DNA of 64,000 nucleotides from Haliscomenobacter sp. (GCA_016707205.1 JADJHZ010000001.1:248001-312000), one strand, 5' to 3'. Shown: positions 26,696 to 35,768, numbered from the stretch's first letter. Made by a program: numbers and translations. The notes: a model not told the origin generated them from the sequence alone.

Positions 26696-26703
26696 TACTT
26701 TTG
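26696..26703 (+). promoter_or_regulatory. -7 box (TACTTTTG) before folP
   Basis: TAnnTTTG match 51 bases before the ATG at 26755, in the divergent gap with the DUF4230-like gene. Confidence 0.45.
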
Positions 26704-26754
26704 ACTTAGGATTGTTCGGGTCTCCCGGTTCAATGCTGGAATGAAACGCAAAAC

Positions 26755-27621
26755 ATGATTTCCGATCATACAACGCTCAACTGCAGGGGAAGGTTGGTAA
26801 ACTTGTCCAAACCCCTTATCATGGGAATACTGAACCTGACGCCGGATTCCTTCTACGATGGCGGAAAGTGGAATTCCCTGGATGACGCGCTGCGCCAAAC
26901 GCAACGCATGCTGGAAGAAGGCGCCTTATTTATAGACATCGGCGGTATGTCCACCCGGCCCGGAGCGCGCGCCATTGGCGTGGAAGAGGAGTTGCAACGG
27001 GTGATTCCGGTCCTGACCGCGCTTCGGGAACGGTTTCCCGAGGCTTTGTTTTCTGTCGACACGGTGCATGCCCGAGTGATCCGTGAGGCATGGGACCTGG
27101 GGATCGCCCTGGTGAACGACGTGTCTGCCGGGAGCATGGACCCGGAGGTTTTTCCTGCTATTGCCCAGCTCCAGATTCCCTATGTTCTGATGCACATGAA
27201 AGGGGCTCCCCCCGATATGCAGGCGGCCCCGGAATACGAAAAAGGCCCGGTACTGGAGATCCTGGATTTTTTTATCCGCCAGGTGGGCATTTTAAGAGGC
27301 CTCGGCATAAAAGATGTTATCCTTGATCCTGGGTTTGGTTTTGGAAAGACCCTTCGGGATAACTATCGCTTGCTTCAGGAACTGGACGTTTTTAACATGC
27401 TGGGACTTCCTGTTCTCGTAGGAGTTTCCAGAAAATCGATGATCTATAAGGCATTGGGAACAGGACCGGAAGGCGCTTTGCACGGAACGACGGCTTTGCA
27501 CATGGTGGCCCTGCAAAAAGGAGCTAAAATACTTCGGGTCCACGATGTGGCCCCAGCCCGGGATGCCATACGTATGTGGGAGGAATTGGAGTATGCCCGC
27601 CAAACAGCCATGCCGACATGA
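26755..27621 (+). CDS. folP: Dihydropteroate synthase
   Basis: A 288-residue TIM-barrel enzyme that joins p-aminobenzoate to the pterin pyrophosphate in folate synthesis; it is the sulfonamide target. Signature stretches are MGILNLTPDSFYDGG (residues about 23-37), the pterin-site DPGFGFGKT and the late SRKSMI loop with its Ser/Arg. Length and motif order are normal. The following gene starts inside its stop codon (ATGA), so both are translated from one mRNA. Confidence 0.95.
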   Translation: MISDHTTLNCRGRLVNLSKPLIMGILNLTPDSFYDGGKWNSLDDALRQTQRMLEEGALFIDIGGMSTRPGARAIGVEEELQRVIPVLTALRERFPEALFSVDTVHARVIREAWDLGIALVNDVSAGSMDPEVFPAIAQLQIPYVLMHMKGAPPDMQAAPEYEKGPVLEILDFFIRQVGILRGLGIKDVILDPGFGFGKTLRDNYRLLQELDVFNMLGLPVLVGVSRKSMIYKALGTGPEGALHGTTALHMVALQKGAKILRVHDVAPARDAIRMWEELEYARQTAMPT

Positions 27622-29018
27622 CAGAAGAGCGGATCATCGAAATCGCCCTGAGGTATTTGCGCGGCCACTACAAATACCGGCCCAGAGTCGACGAAATTGC
27701 CATCCGGGCGCGGTTGCGCGGAGGGCAGAACCTTGTTGCAGACGGTATGCTGTCGTTCACTACCCCTCAGGGAACTCCCTTTACTATAACCTTCGAGGCT
27801 ACCGATTACTTCAAACGGGATGAATTGTGGTATAAAGTACTATGGCCTCTGGCCTTCTGGGATGCCGGCGCGGCAGCCTCTGTGGTCGGGAGCTTTAGTA
27901 TCCTTTTTCTGCATTGGAACAAACATCTCGGCCTCATGCATTCCTGGCCCTATCTGTTCTGGGCGATTGCTTTTCTTGGCGCGGTTATTCTGACCCTCCT
28001 CGTTTATAAAGTCCTGTTGCCTTTGCGGCGATACCGGTATGTGTACGCGATTGAACAGTTTAAAGCCTATTTTGCCGACGACCAATGGGTGACTTTTTCC
28101 TCGGATGTCTTTCCTGGGTACGAAGATCCCCTGTTCAAAGAAGTTCGAGAGCGGTGTATATACAATGGATTTGGTTTGCTCGAGATCCTGCCGGACGAAA
28201 AAGTGAAACTCCACCTGACCCCGGCAAGGGGAGCCCTGGCAGGGCGCAAAACGCGAAAACTGGTCTCCTTTCTGACGGAAAGCGACTGGTCTAAGGCTGT
28301 TCAGGGGCGGATGCGATCGGTAAATTGGAGGGATCGGTTGGGTAGGTTCCTGGTGCGGGTAGCCAAACGCCCTGAATTAGACGATTTGCTCCGCTTCAAA
28401 CGGCCTATCTGGCGCCAGTTAACGATTTGCACCTTATCCACGATGCTTCTCGTTGCTGTGCTGATTCGCGAATACGGGCGGCGGCCGCTAATCTATGAGA
28501 ACGAAGAAGCCTTTGTGAAGCGAATGGAAGCCCTGTCCGCTCAACTTGAGGCAAAAGGCCCCGAGTCGAATATTCCCGTCCTGCTGGATTCCGCCTCCGT
28601 TTGGCCCTTTGAAAAAAATACCCTGCCTTACCTGAAACTCATTCCGGAAAGTTTACCTGCCCAAGCCCGGGTTTCTTTTACTTCCGGCTATTTGGCCTAT
28701 CAGTCGGGGAAGCTGAAGACCTATTCTTGCGATCAGGCTTTCCAGGCGGTAAAAGGGAAATTTGTGGTCTTGTCCGGAAGTTTTTTCGATCTGGATTATC
28801 TGAAAAGCATTCTTTTCCGTTTGAGAGAAAACAGGATACCCGTTAATGGCCTTTGGGCTGAATGTTTGTTCCCCAAAAGAGGCTATTATGTACTGATTCT
28901 GGAACAAGCTTATAGTAGCCTGGAGGAAGCGGAACGGGCGCAAGGAGATCTTATCGCCTTTTTGGTAAGTCAGGGACTCCTGCTCGAAACCCGGATTGAA
29001 CGGGTGGAAGGAGAATAG
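27618..29018 (+). CDS. Membrane protein of unknown function, translationally coupled to folP
   Basis: A 466-residue protein; the start at 27618 overlaps the folP stop as ATGA. Residues 1-70 form a soluble domain with an ADGMLSF...FTITFEATD pattern that faintly recalls PD-(D/E)XK nuclease folds, without a clear catalytic lysine. Two hydrophobic helices follow (about 75-135), then a soluble region, another helix (about 270-290), and a C-terminal domain of beta-alpha-beta look (GYYVLILEQAYSSLEEAERA) reminiscent of SPOR. I do not recognise the protein. A role linked to folate is not implied by sequence. Confidence 0.65.
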   Translation: MTEERIIEIALRYLRGHYKYRPRVDEIAIRARLRGGQNLVADGMLSFTTPQGTPFTITFEATDYFKRDELWYKVLWPLAFWDAGAAASVVGSFSILFLHWNKHLGLMHSWPYLFWAIAFLGAVILTLLVYKVLLPLRRYRYVYAIEQFKAYFADDQWVTFSSDVFPGYEDPLFKEVRERCIYNGFGLLEILPDEKVKLHLTPARGALAGRKTRKLVSFLTESDWSKAVQGRMRSVNWRDRLGRFLVRVAKRPELDDLLRFKRPIWRQLTICTLSTMLLVAVLIREYGRRPLIYENEEAFVKRMEALSAQLEAKGPESNIPVLLDSASVWPFEKNTLPYLKLIPESLPAQARVSFTSGYLAYQSGKLKTYSCDQAFQAVKGKFVVLSGSFFDLDYLKSILFRLRENRIPVNGLWAECLFPKRGYYVLILEQAYSSLEEAERAQGDLIAFLVSQGLLLETRIERVEGE

Positions 29019-29105
29019 ACAAAAGCTTACGCCTTGAACGTTTGGCCGTTTTGAGCCATGAACCTTGATTTGAAGAAAACATGCGAAATATTAATTGCAG
29101 TACCT

Positions 29106-30311
29106 ATGCCGAACGTATCTAAACGATCCCAGGAAGTGCCCTTGTCCCCTTTCCGAAAACTGGCAACCCTAGCCGAACAGGTTAAGCAGGAGGGGCGAAA
29201 AGTGTACCATCTCAATATCGGGCAGCCCGATATTCTTACTCCGCCGGGGGCAATAGCCAGACTAAAAGAAATGCCTTTTTCTATTGTCCCGTATACTCCT
29301 GCCGAGGGGCTGTATTCCTTGCGCAAAGCCATGGCTTTTTATTATGGCCGTATGGGCATACCGGTTGTTCCAGAGGAGGTAGTCATTACCACCGGAGCTT
29401 CTGAAGGGCTTCAACTGGCCTTGTTGACTTGTTTTGAACAAGGGGATGAGGTGATCATTCCCGAGCCGTTTTATGCCAACTACAGTGGATTTGCTCAGAT
29501 TGCCGGGGTGCGGGTCGTACCGGTTAAGAGCAATATCGAAACCGGTTTTACCATGCCGGGCATTTCGGATTTTGAAGCGTTAATCACCCCGCGCACAAAA
29601 GGTATCCTGTTGTGCAACCCAAGTAATCCGACCGGAACGTTCTACCCTAAGGAAGTCGTCCTTGCCCTGGGCGACCTCGTTCGAAGGTATGGCCTGTTTC
29701 TTTTGGTGGACGAAGTGTACCGGGATTTCATCTACGACGGGCAGAACTTTTTTTCGGCCATGGAAATCAGTGGACTGGAGGATCATGTCATTCTGATCGA
29801 CTCGGTTTCCAAGCGGTTTAGCGCTTGCGGCGCCAGAGTAGGCGCCCTGGTTACCCGAAACCGGGAGGTGATTGAACAGGTCTCGCGATATGCCAAGCTG
29901 CGACTTAGTCCTCCTTTTCTCGGCCAGATACTGGCGGAGTTTATGCTGGAGGAAGCGTCGGAATACCTCGGACCAGTCATTTCGGAATACAATGCCCGCC
30001 GCAATATCTTGTTCGAACGGCTCTCGGCGATACCGGGCGTCGTTTCCTATAAGCCCGGCGGCGCATTTTATTGCTTTGCCAAATTTCCGGTAGCGGATGC
30101 CGACCATTTTTGCGAATGGCTTCTGGGGTCGTATTCCTACAAAGGCGCTACCGTCATGTTGTCCAGCGGAAGCGGATTTTATGCCACCCCTGGATTAGGC
30201 ATTGACGAGGTCCGCATTGCGTATATCCTTAATCAAACCGATCTGCATTCAGCTATGGATGTATTGGAGCAAGCCTTGGCTGTTTACCCCGGGCGGCTAC
30301 AGCCGGTTTAA
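29106..30311 (+). CDS. Class I/II pyridoxal-phosphate aminotransferase
   Basis: A fold-type I aminotransferase of about 401 residues. Visible motifs are HLNIGQPDILTPPGA near the N-terminus, the aromatic-ring contact YTPAEGLYSLRKA, CNPSNPTGTFYPKE, LVDEVYRDF with the pyridine-nitrogen Asp, and the Schiff-base lysine in DSVSKRFSACGARVG. This is the aspartate aminotransferase/AspB group; specificity for Asp, aromatic or other amino acids is not fixed by sequence. The ATG at 29106 is preferred over the one at 29058 because family proteins begin about 30 residues before the NIGQPD motif. Confidence 0.88.
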   Translation: MPNVSKRSQEVPLSPFRKLATLAEQVKQEGRKVYHLNIGQPDILTPPGAIARLKEMPFSIVPYTPAEGLYSLRKAMAFYYGRMGIPVVPEEVVITTGASEGLQLALLTCFEQGDEVIIPEPFYANYSGFAQIAGVRVVPVKSNIETGFTMPGISDFEALITPRTKGILLCNPSNPTGTFYPKEVVLALGDLVRRYGLFLLVDEVYRDFIYDGQNFFSAMEISGLEDHVILIDSVSKRFSACGARVGALVTRNREVIEQVSRYAKLRLSPPFLGQILAEFMLEEASEYLGPVISEYNARRNILFERLSAIPGVVSYKPGGAFYCFAKFPVADADHFCEWLLGSYSYKGATVMLSSGSGFYATPGLGIDEVRIAYILNQTDLHSAMDVLEQALAVYPGRLQPV

Positions 30312-30385
30312 GGGCAGATTCCAGGCCTTCATCGCTGGGTTTCGACAAATTGTCCATGAATAGTGGTAGAACGTGGATTATATTT

Positions 30386-30393
30386 TACCTTTG
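30386..30393 (+). promoter_or_regulatory. -7 box (TACCTTTG) before yidC
   Basis: TAnnTTTG match 94 bases before the yidC ATG, implying a leader of about 85 bases. Confidence 0.5.
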
Positions 30394-30445
30394 CAGGGCT
30401 AAAAAATAACCGTTTAATCAGGCCGTTAGGCAAGCAGGCTTTTGT

Positions 30446-30464
30446 AGCGCTACGTGGCGCTTTT
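30446..30464 (+). promoter_or_regulatory. Leader hairpin before yidC
   Basis: AGCGC, 6-base loop, GCGCT followed by TTT, within the inferred leader and 24 bases before the ATG. The stem is only 5 bp, and an overlapping palindrome GTAGCGCTAC offers an alternative fold. It could be an attenuator or simply chance. Confidence 0.3.
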
Positions 30465-30487
30465 CGCCCAAAAAAATGTGTTTTTGA

Positions 30488-32383
30488 ATGGATCGTAATA
30501 CGATAATTGGGTTATCCCTCATTTTTGTTTTGTTTTTTGCCTGGCAATATGCTACCGCTCCTTCCAAGGAGGACATGGCAGCGCAGAAAAGAACCCAGGA
30601 TTCCCTGGCCCGGGTGGAGCGGTCAGCGGATAGCCTCGCCAGGCTAAAAACCGAATCCTCCGCTGCCAAGCCAGCCTCGTCCGTTGCGGACGACTCGATA
30701 CGTATCCAGCAGTTGTCTGGAAATTTCGGTCCTTTTGCCGCCGCAGCGGTGGGCAAAGAAACCGAGGTGACTCTGGAGAATGAGCTGCTCCAAGTGACCT
30801 TTACGACCAAAGGGGGCAAGATCAAGAAAGTTTTGCTCAAGCAATATGCCAAAATGGAGCGGGGCAAAAACCGGAAGGATGTCAAAACGCCGCTGGTGTT
30901 GCTCAACTCCCCTAAAGATCTCATGAACTTTGTACTCCCCATTAAAGGCGTTTCTGGAAATGGGATCAATACCGGCGACCTGTATTTTGAGCCGGCCAAA
31001 GAAGGCAACCAACTTATTTTTAGGGCAAATGCCGGAGAAGGAAAATATTTTGAGCAGCGCTATGTGCTGCCTTCAAATGATTATAAACTCGATTATGCGG
31101 TCAAGCTGGAAGGTTTGGACCAGTATATGGCGTCGGGCGAGGATATGGTGACCCTTAACTGGGTGAATTATCTGGGCAAGATCGAGAAAGCTACCCGCTA
31201 CGAACGCACCTACTCCACCCTGTATTTCCGCCCGGAAGAGGGCAGGGTAGGCCGCTGTTCCCCAACCGCCAATTCCGACAAGGAAGATGCAGAAAGCGCG
31301 CCCCTGAAGTGGGTGTCGAGTAGTAACCAGTTTTTTAACACCACCTTGTTTGCTGAAAAGGCCTTTGCTTCCGGGGTAATGGAAACAAAATCCCTGCCGG
31401 AAACAGCCGATTACATGAAAGTGACCTCCACTACGCTGCAAATCCCGGTGAGCGAAGTGACTGGGGGCAGCGGGTTTGCCATGCATTTTTACACTGGCCC
31501 GAACGAATTCAAGCGCCTCCATGAAATGGGGTACGGCCTGGAAGAAGTGATCCCGTTTGGCCGGAACATCCTGGGCACCATCAACCGCTGGGTCATTCGC
31601 AAAATATTTAGCTGGCTTTCCGGATTTATTGGAAGTGCGGGGTTAGTCATCTTCATGCTGACACTTTTGGTGAAATTGCTGCTTTACCCGCTGAGTTACC
31701 GGATGTTGTACTCCCAAGCCAAGATGTCGGCCCTCAAACCGGAAATGGAGAAAATGCGGGAGAAATATAAAGACGACCAGCAGCGCCAGCAAATGGAAAC
31801 CATGACGCTGTACCGGGAATTCGGAGTAAATCCGCTCGGTTCATGTATGCCTATGCTGCTGCAAATGCCTATCTGGATCGCCCTGTACCGTTTTTTCCCC
31901 GCTTCTATCGAATTTCGGCAAAAGGGATTTTGGTGGGCTAACGACTTGTCTTCCTACGACGAGTTCATCCAACTGCCGTTCTCTATTCCGTTCGGCTTTG
32001 GGGATCATATCAGTATGTTTACCTTGCTCTGGGTCGCCACGACCTTGATCTACACCTGGTACAATTCTAAAAGCATGGATTTCTCCGCCAACCCGGCCCT
32101 GAAATACATGCAGTATATCATGCCTGTCATGTTCATGGGCTTCTTCAACGGCTACGCCTCCGGTCTGACCGCCTATTTGCTGTTCAGCAACGTCATTAAC
32201 ATCGGCCAAACGCTGGTAACCAAGCACCTGATCATCGACGAAAAGAAGATCATACGGGAAATGGAAGCCTTCCGCAAAAAGCCCAAAAAGGAAAAAGGGT
32301 TTTCCCACCGCCTGCAACAAGCGATGAAAGACCAGCAACGCATTACCGCAGAGCGGGAAGCGAGCCGGAAAAAGGGGAAGTGA
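30488..32383 (+). CDS. yidC: Membrane protein insertase YidC
   Basis: A 631-residue inner-membrane insertase. An N-terminal helix (residues 5-22) is followed by a low-complexity spacer, the large periplasmic beta-sandwich domain (about 80-350) and the conserved C-terminal five-helix core, in which LVKLLLYPLSYRMLYSQAKM and NPLGSCMPMLLQMPIWIAL are recognisable. The C-terminus is highly basic, suited to ribosome binding. Length is typical for Gram-negative YidC with the extra periplasmic domain. A short hairpin follows the stop directly. Confidence 0.96.
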   Translation: MDRNTIIGLSLIFVLFFAWQYATAPSKEDMAAQKRTQDSLARVERSADSLARLKTESSAAKPASSVADDSIRIQQLSGNFGPFAAAAVGKETEVTLENELLQVTFTTKGGKIKKVLLKQYAKMERGKNRKDVKTPLVLLNSPKDLMNFVLPIKGVSGNGINTGDLYFEPAKEGNQLIFRANAGEGKYFEQRYVLPSNDYKLDYAVKLEGLDQYMASGEDMVTLNWVNYLGKIEKATRYERTYSTLYFRPEEGRVGRCSPTANSDKEDAESAPLKWVSSSNQFFNTTLFAEKAFASGVMETKSLPETADYMKVTSTTLQIPVSEVTGGSGFAMHFYTGPNEFKRLHEMGYGLEEVIPFGRNILGTINRWVIRKIFSWLSGFIGSAGLVIFMLTLLVKLLLYPLSYRMLYSQAKMSALKPEMEKMREKYKDDQQRQQMETMTLYREFGVNPLGSCMPMLLQMPIWIALYRFFPASIEFRQKGFWWANDLSSYDEFIQLPFSIPFGFGDHISMFTLLWVATTLIYTWYNSKSMDFSANPALKYMQYIMPVMFMGFFNGYASGLTAYLLFSNVINIGQTLVTKHLIIDEKKIIREMEAFRKKPKKEKGFSHRLQQAMKDQQRITAEREASRKKGK

Positions 32384-32384
32384 G

Positions 32385-32406
32385 CTTAGGGAGCAGGGAG
32401 CCTAAG
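32385..32406. terminator. Small hairpin between convergent yidC and phosphoribosyltransferase genes
   Basis: CTTAGG, loop GAGCAGGGAG, CCTAAG, starting 2 bases after the yidC stop. The loop carries the same GGGAGC word as the large array at 35855, so it may be a minimal member of that class. Confidence 0.5.
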
Positions 32407-32417
32407 TTGCCCGTTGG

Positions 32418-32909
32418 TTAGTCCAGAAATACGGCAGCCTCTTCTCCTTTAAGCGTTACCTCGATGTTTTCCTTAAGGGTGGTGGCCAAGGACAGCCCAA
32501 CGTAATCCACGCGGATAGGAAATAATTTATGTTGCCGGTCCACCAGTACGGCAACCTCCAGGCGTTTGGGTAAGGTCTCCAGAAAAGGTTTGCAGGCGTA
32601 AAACAAGGTGCGTCCGGTATTGGCTACATCGTCGGTTAAAATAATCACCCGATCGCGAAGGGCGCCCACATCGATTCCTGGGCTAATCGGTTCGCTGAGC
32701 GGGTCGGCGGGATTAAGCCGTATGTTAATCAGCTCGATGGGTTTGCTGCTCATCGACGAAAGACGCTCATACAACAGGCGTGCGAAAGCCATCCCTTTAT
32801 TGTTGATCCCTGCCAAAATGAAGGATTGTTCTTCCAGATTGTTTTCCAGGATCTCTATCGCGAGCCTGGTTATTTTTTGCTGGATTTGCCTTTCGGTTAA
32901 TATTTTCAT
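32418..32909 (-). CDS. PyrR-like phosphoribosyltransferase
   Basis: A 163-residue type I phosphoribosyltransferase. The PRPP loop VIILTDDVANTGRTLF is intact, and the N-terminal KILTERQIQQKITRLAIEI matches the PyrR/hypoxanthine-type group. PyrR proteins regulate pyrimidine operons by RNA binding and may have uracil phosphoribosyltransferase activity; which applies here is open. The ATG at 32909 is chosen because the conserved sequence starts there and a -7 box lies 33 bases upstream; the longer open frame upstream is not family-like. Confidence 0.82.
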   Translation of the reverse strand: MKILTERQIQQKITRLAIEILENNLEEQSFILAGINNKGMAFARLLYERLSSMSSKPIELINIRLNPADPLSEPISPGIDVGALRDRVIILTDDVANTGRTLFYACKPFLETLPKRLEVAVLVDRQHKLFPIRVDYVGLSLATTLKENIEVTLKGEEAAVFLD

Positions 32910-32941
32910 AGCCCAATTCGGTTGCTGAGTATAAGTATACC

Positions 32942-32949
32942 CAAAAATA
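32942..32949 (-). promoter_or_regulatory. -7 box (TATTTTTG, minus strand) before phosphoribosyltransferase gene
   Basis: Minus-strand TAnnTTTG match ending 33 bases before the ATG at 32909. Confidence 0.45.
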
Positions 32950-33096
32950 CCAAGGTTTGCCTTTTTTTGCCTTAAAATCCTTTGGGTTTTGGCATTTATA
33001 CTGACGCTGGAATCGTATTTTCGTGAATCGCTGGGTTTTGGCGCTGCTTTGAATTGACGCATCCCACCCGGGACCCGCTGCGAAAAAGAAAAGGAT

Positions 33097-34413
33097 ATGA
33101 TACAACAAATTGCCTTTTTTCTTGTAGCCGCCTTGGCTGTTGGCGCCGCCGCACGCCCGTTTCTGAAAATCCGGCGCAATATCCTGCTCGGCCAGCCAGA
33201 ATCCATAACTGGGAATTCGGCCGAGCGCTGGAAAAACGTCCTTCTGATCGCTTTCGGGCAGCAAAAAATGCTCAAACGCTGGATCCCGGCTGTGCTCCAT
33301 TTCTTTATCTACGCGGCTTTTGTGATCACCCAGGTCGAACTGCTGGAAATTTTCGTCGACGGCCTCGCAGGGACGCACCGGTTCTTTCAGCCAAGCTTGG
33401 GAGGATTCTACCTGTTTGTGATCAGCTTTATCGAGGTCCTTTCCATTTTGGCGCTGTTAGCCACCTTGGCGTTTCTGGTTCGCCGGAATGTGCTGCAGAT
33501 TCCACGCTTTCAAATGCCCGAACTCAAGGGCTGGCCATTCCGGGACGCCAACATTATCCTTTTTTTGGAAATATTTTTGATTTTTTTCATTCTTTTGATG
33601 AATAGCGCCGACATGGCCCTCCACGGTAATACCTACGGGTTTGCTGTTAGCCAGTGGATTTCCCCGCTATGGGCAGGGACGTCTGAAACCGTGCTGCATA
33701 CGATGGAGCGGGTAGGGTGGTGGGGCCACTTCCTGGTGGTGCTCGGTTTTTTAAACTATCTTCCGTATTCCAAGCACCTGCATATTATCCTGGCATTTCC
33801 GAACACCTATTACGCCAAGCTTTCGCCCAGAGGGGAGATGGAGAACATGCCCGCCATCATGAACGAAGTGCGGTCCATGCTTGGCATGGAATCGCAGAGC
33901 CAGAGCGATGGCGCCGAACTGCCCGAATTCGGGGCCAACGACGTCGCTGCCCTCAGCTGGAAAAACCTAATGGATGCCTTTAGCTGCACCGAGTGCGGGC
34001 GCTGCACCGCCGTTTGTCCGGCTAACCTGACCGGCAAGAAATTGTCTCCCAGGAAGATCGTCATGGATATTCGCGACCGGGCCGAGGAAGTGGGTCGAAA
34101 GATCGACTCCGGGGACCCTCAGTTTGCCAAGGATGCAGCCCTGCCTCTTTCCGCCTCGAATTTCCAGGATGGAAAAAGCTTGTTTGATCGAATCCGTCCA
34201 GAAGAGATCCATGCCTGCACCACCTGCAACGCCTGCGTGGAAGCCTGCCCGGTACTGATCAACCCACTCGACCCAATCCTGAAATTGCGCCGGTACGAGA
34301 TCTTGACCCTGTCGCAGGGGCCGTCCGACTGGCTCCCCATGTTTAACAGCATGGAAAACAGCGGCTCGGCCTGGGCTATGGCGGTTGACCGCGATCAATG
34401 GAGAAAGGGGTGA
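33097..34413 (+). CDS. Membrane-bound 4Fe-4S protein, HdrC/GlpC-like electron-transfer subunit
   Basis: A 438-residue protein. The N-terminal half has five or so helices (about 3-20, 68-88, 100-126, 147-170, 205-225) and resembles the diheme cytochrome b/NarI-like membrane part of HdrE-type subunits. The C-terminal half carries two four-cysteine cluster motifs, CTECGRCTAVCP and CTTCNACVEACP, each able to bind a 4Fe-4S cluster. It is the first gene of a three-gene unit with a CCG-domain protein and a 160-residue protein. In Bacteroidota such pairs are thought to feed electrons to quinone, but the donor is not known. Confidence 0.85.
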   Translation: MIQQIAFFLVAALAVGAAARPFLKIRRNILLGQPESITGNSAERWKNVLLIAFGQQKMLKRWIPAVLHFFIYAAFVITQVELLEIFVDGLAGTHRFFQPSLGGFYLFVISFIEVLSILALLATLAFLVRRNVLQIPRFQMPELKGWPFRDANIILFLEIFLIFFILLMNSADMALHGNTYGFAVSQWISPLWAGTSETVLHTMERVGWWGHFLVVLGFLNYLPYSKHLHIILAFPNTYYAKLSPRGEMENMPAIMNEVRSMLGMESQSQSDGAELPEFGANDVAALSWKNLMDAFSCTECGRCTAVCPANLTGKKLSPRKIVMDIRDRAEEVGRKIDSGDPQFAKDAALPLSASNFQDGKSLFDRIRPEEIHACTTCNACVEACPVLINPLDPILKLRRYEILTLSQGPSDWLPMFNSMENSGSAWAMAVDRDQWRKG

Positions 34414-34461
34414 GGCTAGAGGCTTAAGGCGTAAGGCAAAAGGTTTAGCGCGTAAGGGCAA
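34413..34461 (+). repeat. Heptamer array AGGCNNA x 7 (array C)
   Basis: Seven consecutive heptamers in register starting on the last base of the TGA stop: AGGCTAG, AGGCTTA, AGGCGTA, AGGCAAA, AGGTTTA, GCGCGTA, AGGGCAA. No inverted copy is evident nearby. It fills most of the gap before the next gene of the same operon. Confidence 0.75.
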
Positions 34462-34491
34462 ATAGCTGTTTATAACGAAAAGTAATTCTTC

Positions 34492-35289
34492 ATGTCGAAT
34501 ACCATATATACGATGGCGGAATTAGCCGCCGAAGGCCGAAGCCCGGAAATCTTGTTCTGGGTGGGTTGCGCCGGGAGTTACGACGCCAGAGCGCAGCGGG
34601 TAACGCTGGCTTTTTCCAAAATCCTTCAGGCGGCCGGGATTGAGTTTGCCATCCTGGGAAATGAAGAACAATGCACGGGAGATCCCGCCCGGAGAGCCGG
34701 CAACGAATTTATTTTCCAAATGCTCGCCCTCCAGAACATCCAAACCCTGGAAGGCTACGGCGTTAAAAAAATAGTGACGGCGTGCCCGCATTGTTTTAAC
34801 ACCCTTAAAAACGAATATCCGGCACTAGGGGGCCATTACGAAGTAATCCACCATACGCAGTTGTTGCAGCAATTGATTGCCGACGGGCGGATTCGGCTGC
34901 AGGGCGGAGGAGACTTCAAGGGGAAAAAGATCACCTACCACGATTCTTGCTACCTCGGCCGAATCAACGGTATTTACGAAGCCCCCCGGGACGTTTTGAA
35001 AGCCCTGGATGCCGACTTGATAGAAATGAAGCGCTGTAAAACCAATGGCCTGTGCTGCGGCGCCGGCGGCGCGCAAATGTGGAAGGAAGATGAGCCTGGC
35101 AAGCAGCGCATCAATATCGAGCGCGCGGAGGAGGCCCTGTCGACCGGCGCGACGGTGGTGGCATCCAACTGCCCCTTCTGTCTCACCATGATGCAGGACG
35201 GAATCAAAGCCAAAGAAAAACAGGACGAGGTTATGACTTTTGACCTCGCCGAACTCGTTTTAAATCATTTGGAAAAAACCAATCCATGA
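34492..35289 (+). CDS. CCG-domain heterodisulfide-reductase-like protein
   Basis: A 265-residue protein with two cysteine-rich CCG repeats, as in HdrB, GlpC and LutA. The first repeat has VGCAGSYD, then QCTGDPARR (CCG reduced to QCTG) and ACPHCFN; the second has DSCYLGR, LCCGAGGA and NCPFC. The second repeat keeps the full set of ligands and probably binds a catalytic iron-sulfur cluster that handles disulfides or hydride donors. It is soluble and presumably docks on the membrane subunit encoded just upstream. Its stop overlaps the next start as ATGA. Confidence 0.87.
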   Translation: MSNTIYTMAELAAEGRSPEILFWVGCAGSYDARAQRVTLAFSKILQAAGIEFAILGNEEQCTGDPARRAGNEFIFQMLALQNIQTLEGYGVKKIVTACPHCFNTLKNEYPALGGHYEVIHHTQLLQQLIADGRIRLQGGGDFKGKKITYHDSCYLGRINGIYEAPRDVLKALDADLIEMKRCKTNGLCCGAGGAQMWKEDEPGKQRINIERAEEALSTGATVVASNCPFCLTMMQDGIKAKEKQDEVMTFDLAELVLNHLEKTNP

Positions 35290-35768
35290 GTCTTCTCGAT
35301 CCATCTTTTGCCCCGGAGTCCCGGGTTTGGATATACCAGAGCAACCGGCCTTTCAGCGAGGCGGAAGAACAGGAACTCGCAGCTGAATTAAAGGAATTTA
35401 CCCGCCAATGGGTGAGCCATAACCAACGCCTGAAAGCCGCAGGGACCATACTCTATCACCGCTTTATCGCATTGATGGTGGATGAGAACCAGGTTGGCGC
35501 CGGCGGGTGTTCGATCGACCGCTCCGTGGCTTTTCTGAAACAGGTTCAGGCAAAATACCAGGTAGACCTGTTCGACCGGATGCGGTTTGCTTTTATGGAT
35601 GGCGATTCGGTGGTCAGCCTTCCCAGGGAGGAATTTGCGGCCTATTTCCAAAGCGGGAAAATATCCGGCGACACCCAAGTGCTGGACCCCCTCGTGCGCA
35701 CCAAACAGGATTTCGAACAAGGGTTCGTCAAGCCCCTCCGGCTAAGCTGGCACCAACGAATGGTGTAA
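35286..35768 (+). CDS. Bacteroidota 'ABC transporter ATPase' family protein, 160 aa (no ATPase motifs)
   Basis: A 160-residue soluble protein of a family often labelled ABC transporter ATPase in Bacteroidota genomes, yet I see no Walker A, Walker B or signature motif, so that label is unsupported. Conserved-looking stretches are RVWIYQSNRPFSEAE and VGAGGCSIDRSVAFLKQ. It overlaps the CCG protein gene by 4 bases, pointing to a role with the Fe-S operon. The function is unknown. Confidence 0.75.
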   Translation: MSLLDPSFAPESRVWIYQSNRPFSEAEEQELAAELKEFTRQWVSHNQRLKAAGTILYHRFIALMVDENQVGAGGCSIDRSVAFLKQVQAKYQVDLFDRMRFAFMDGDSVVSLPREEFAAYFQSGKISGDTQVLDPLVRTKQDFEQGFVKPLRLSWHQRMV

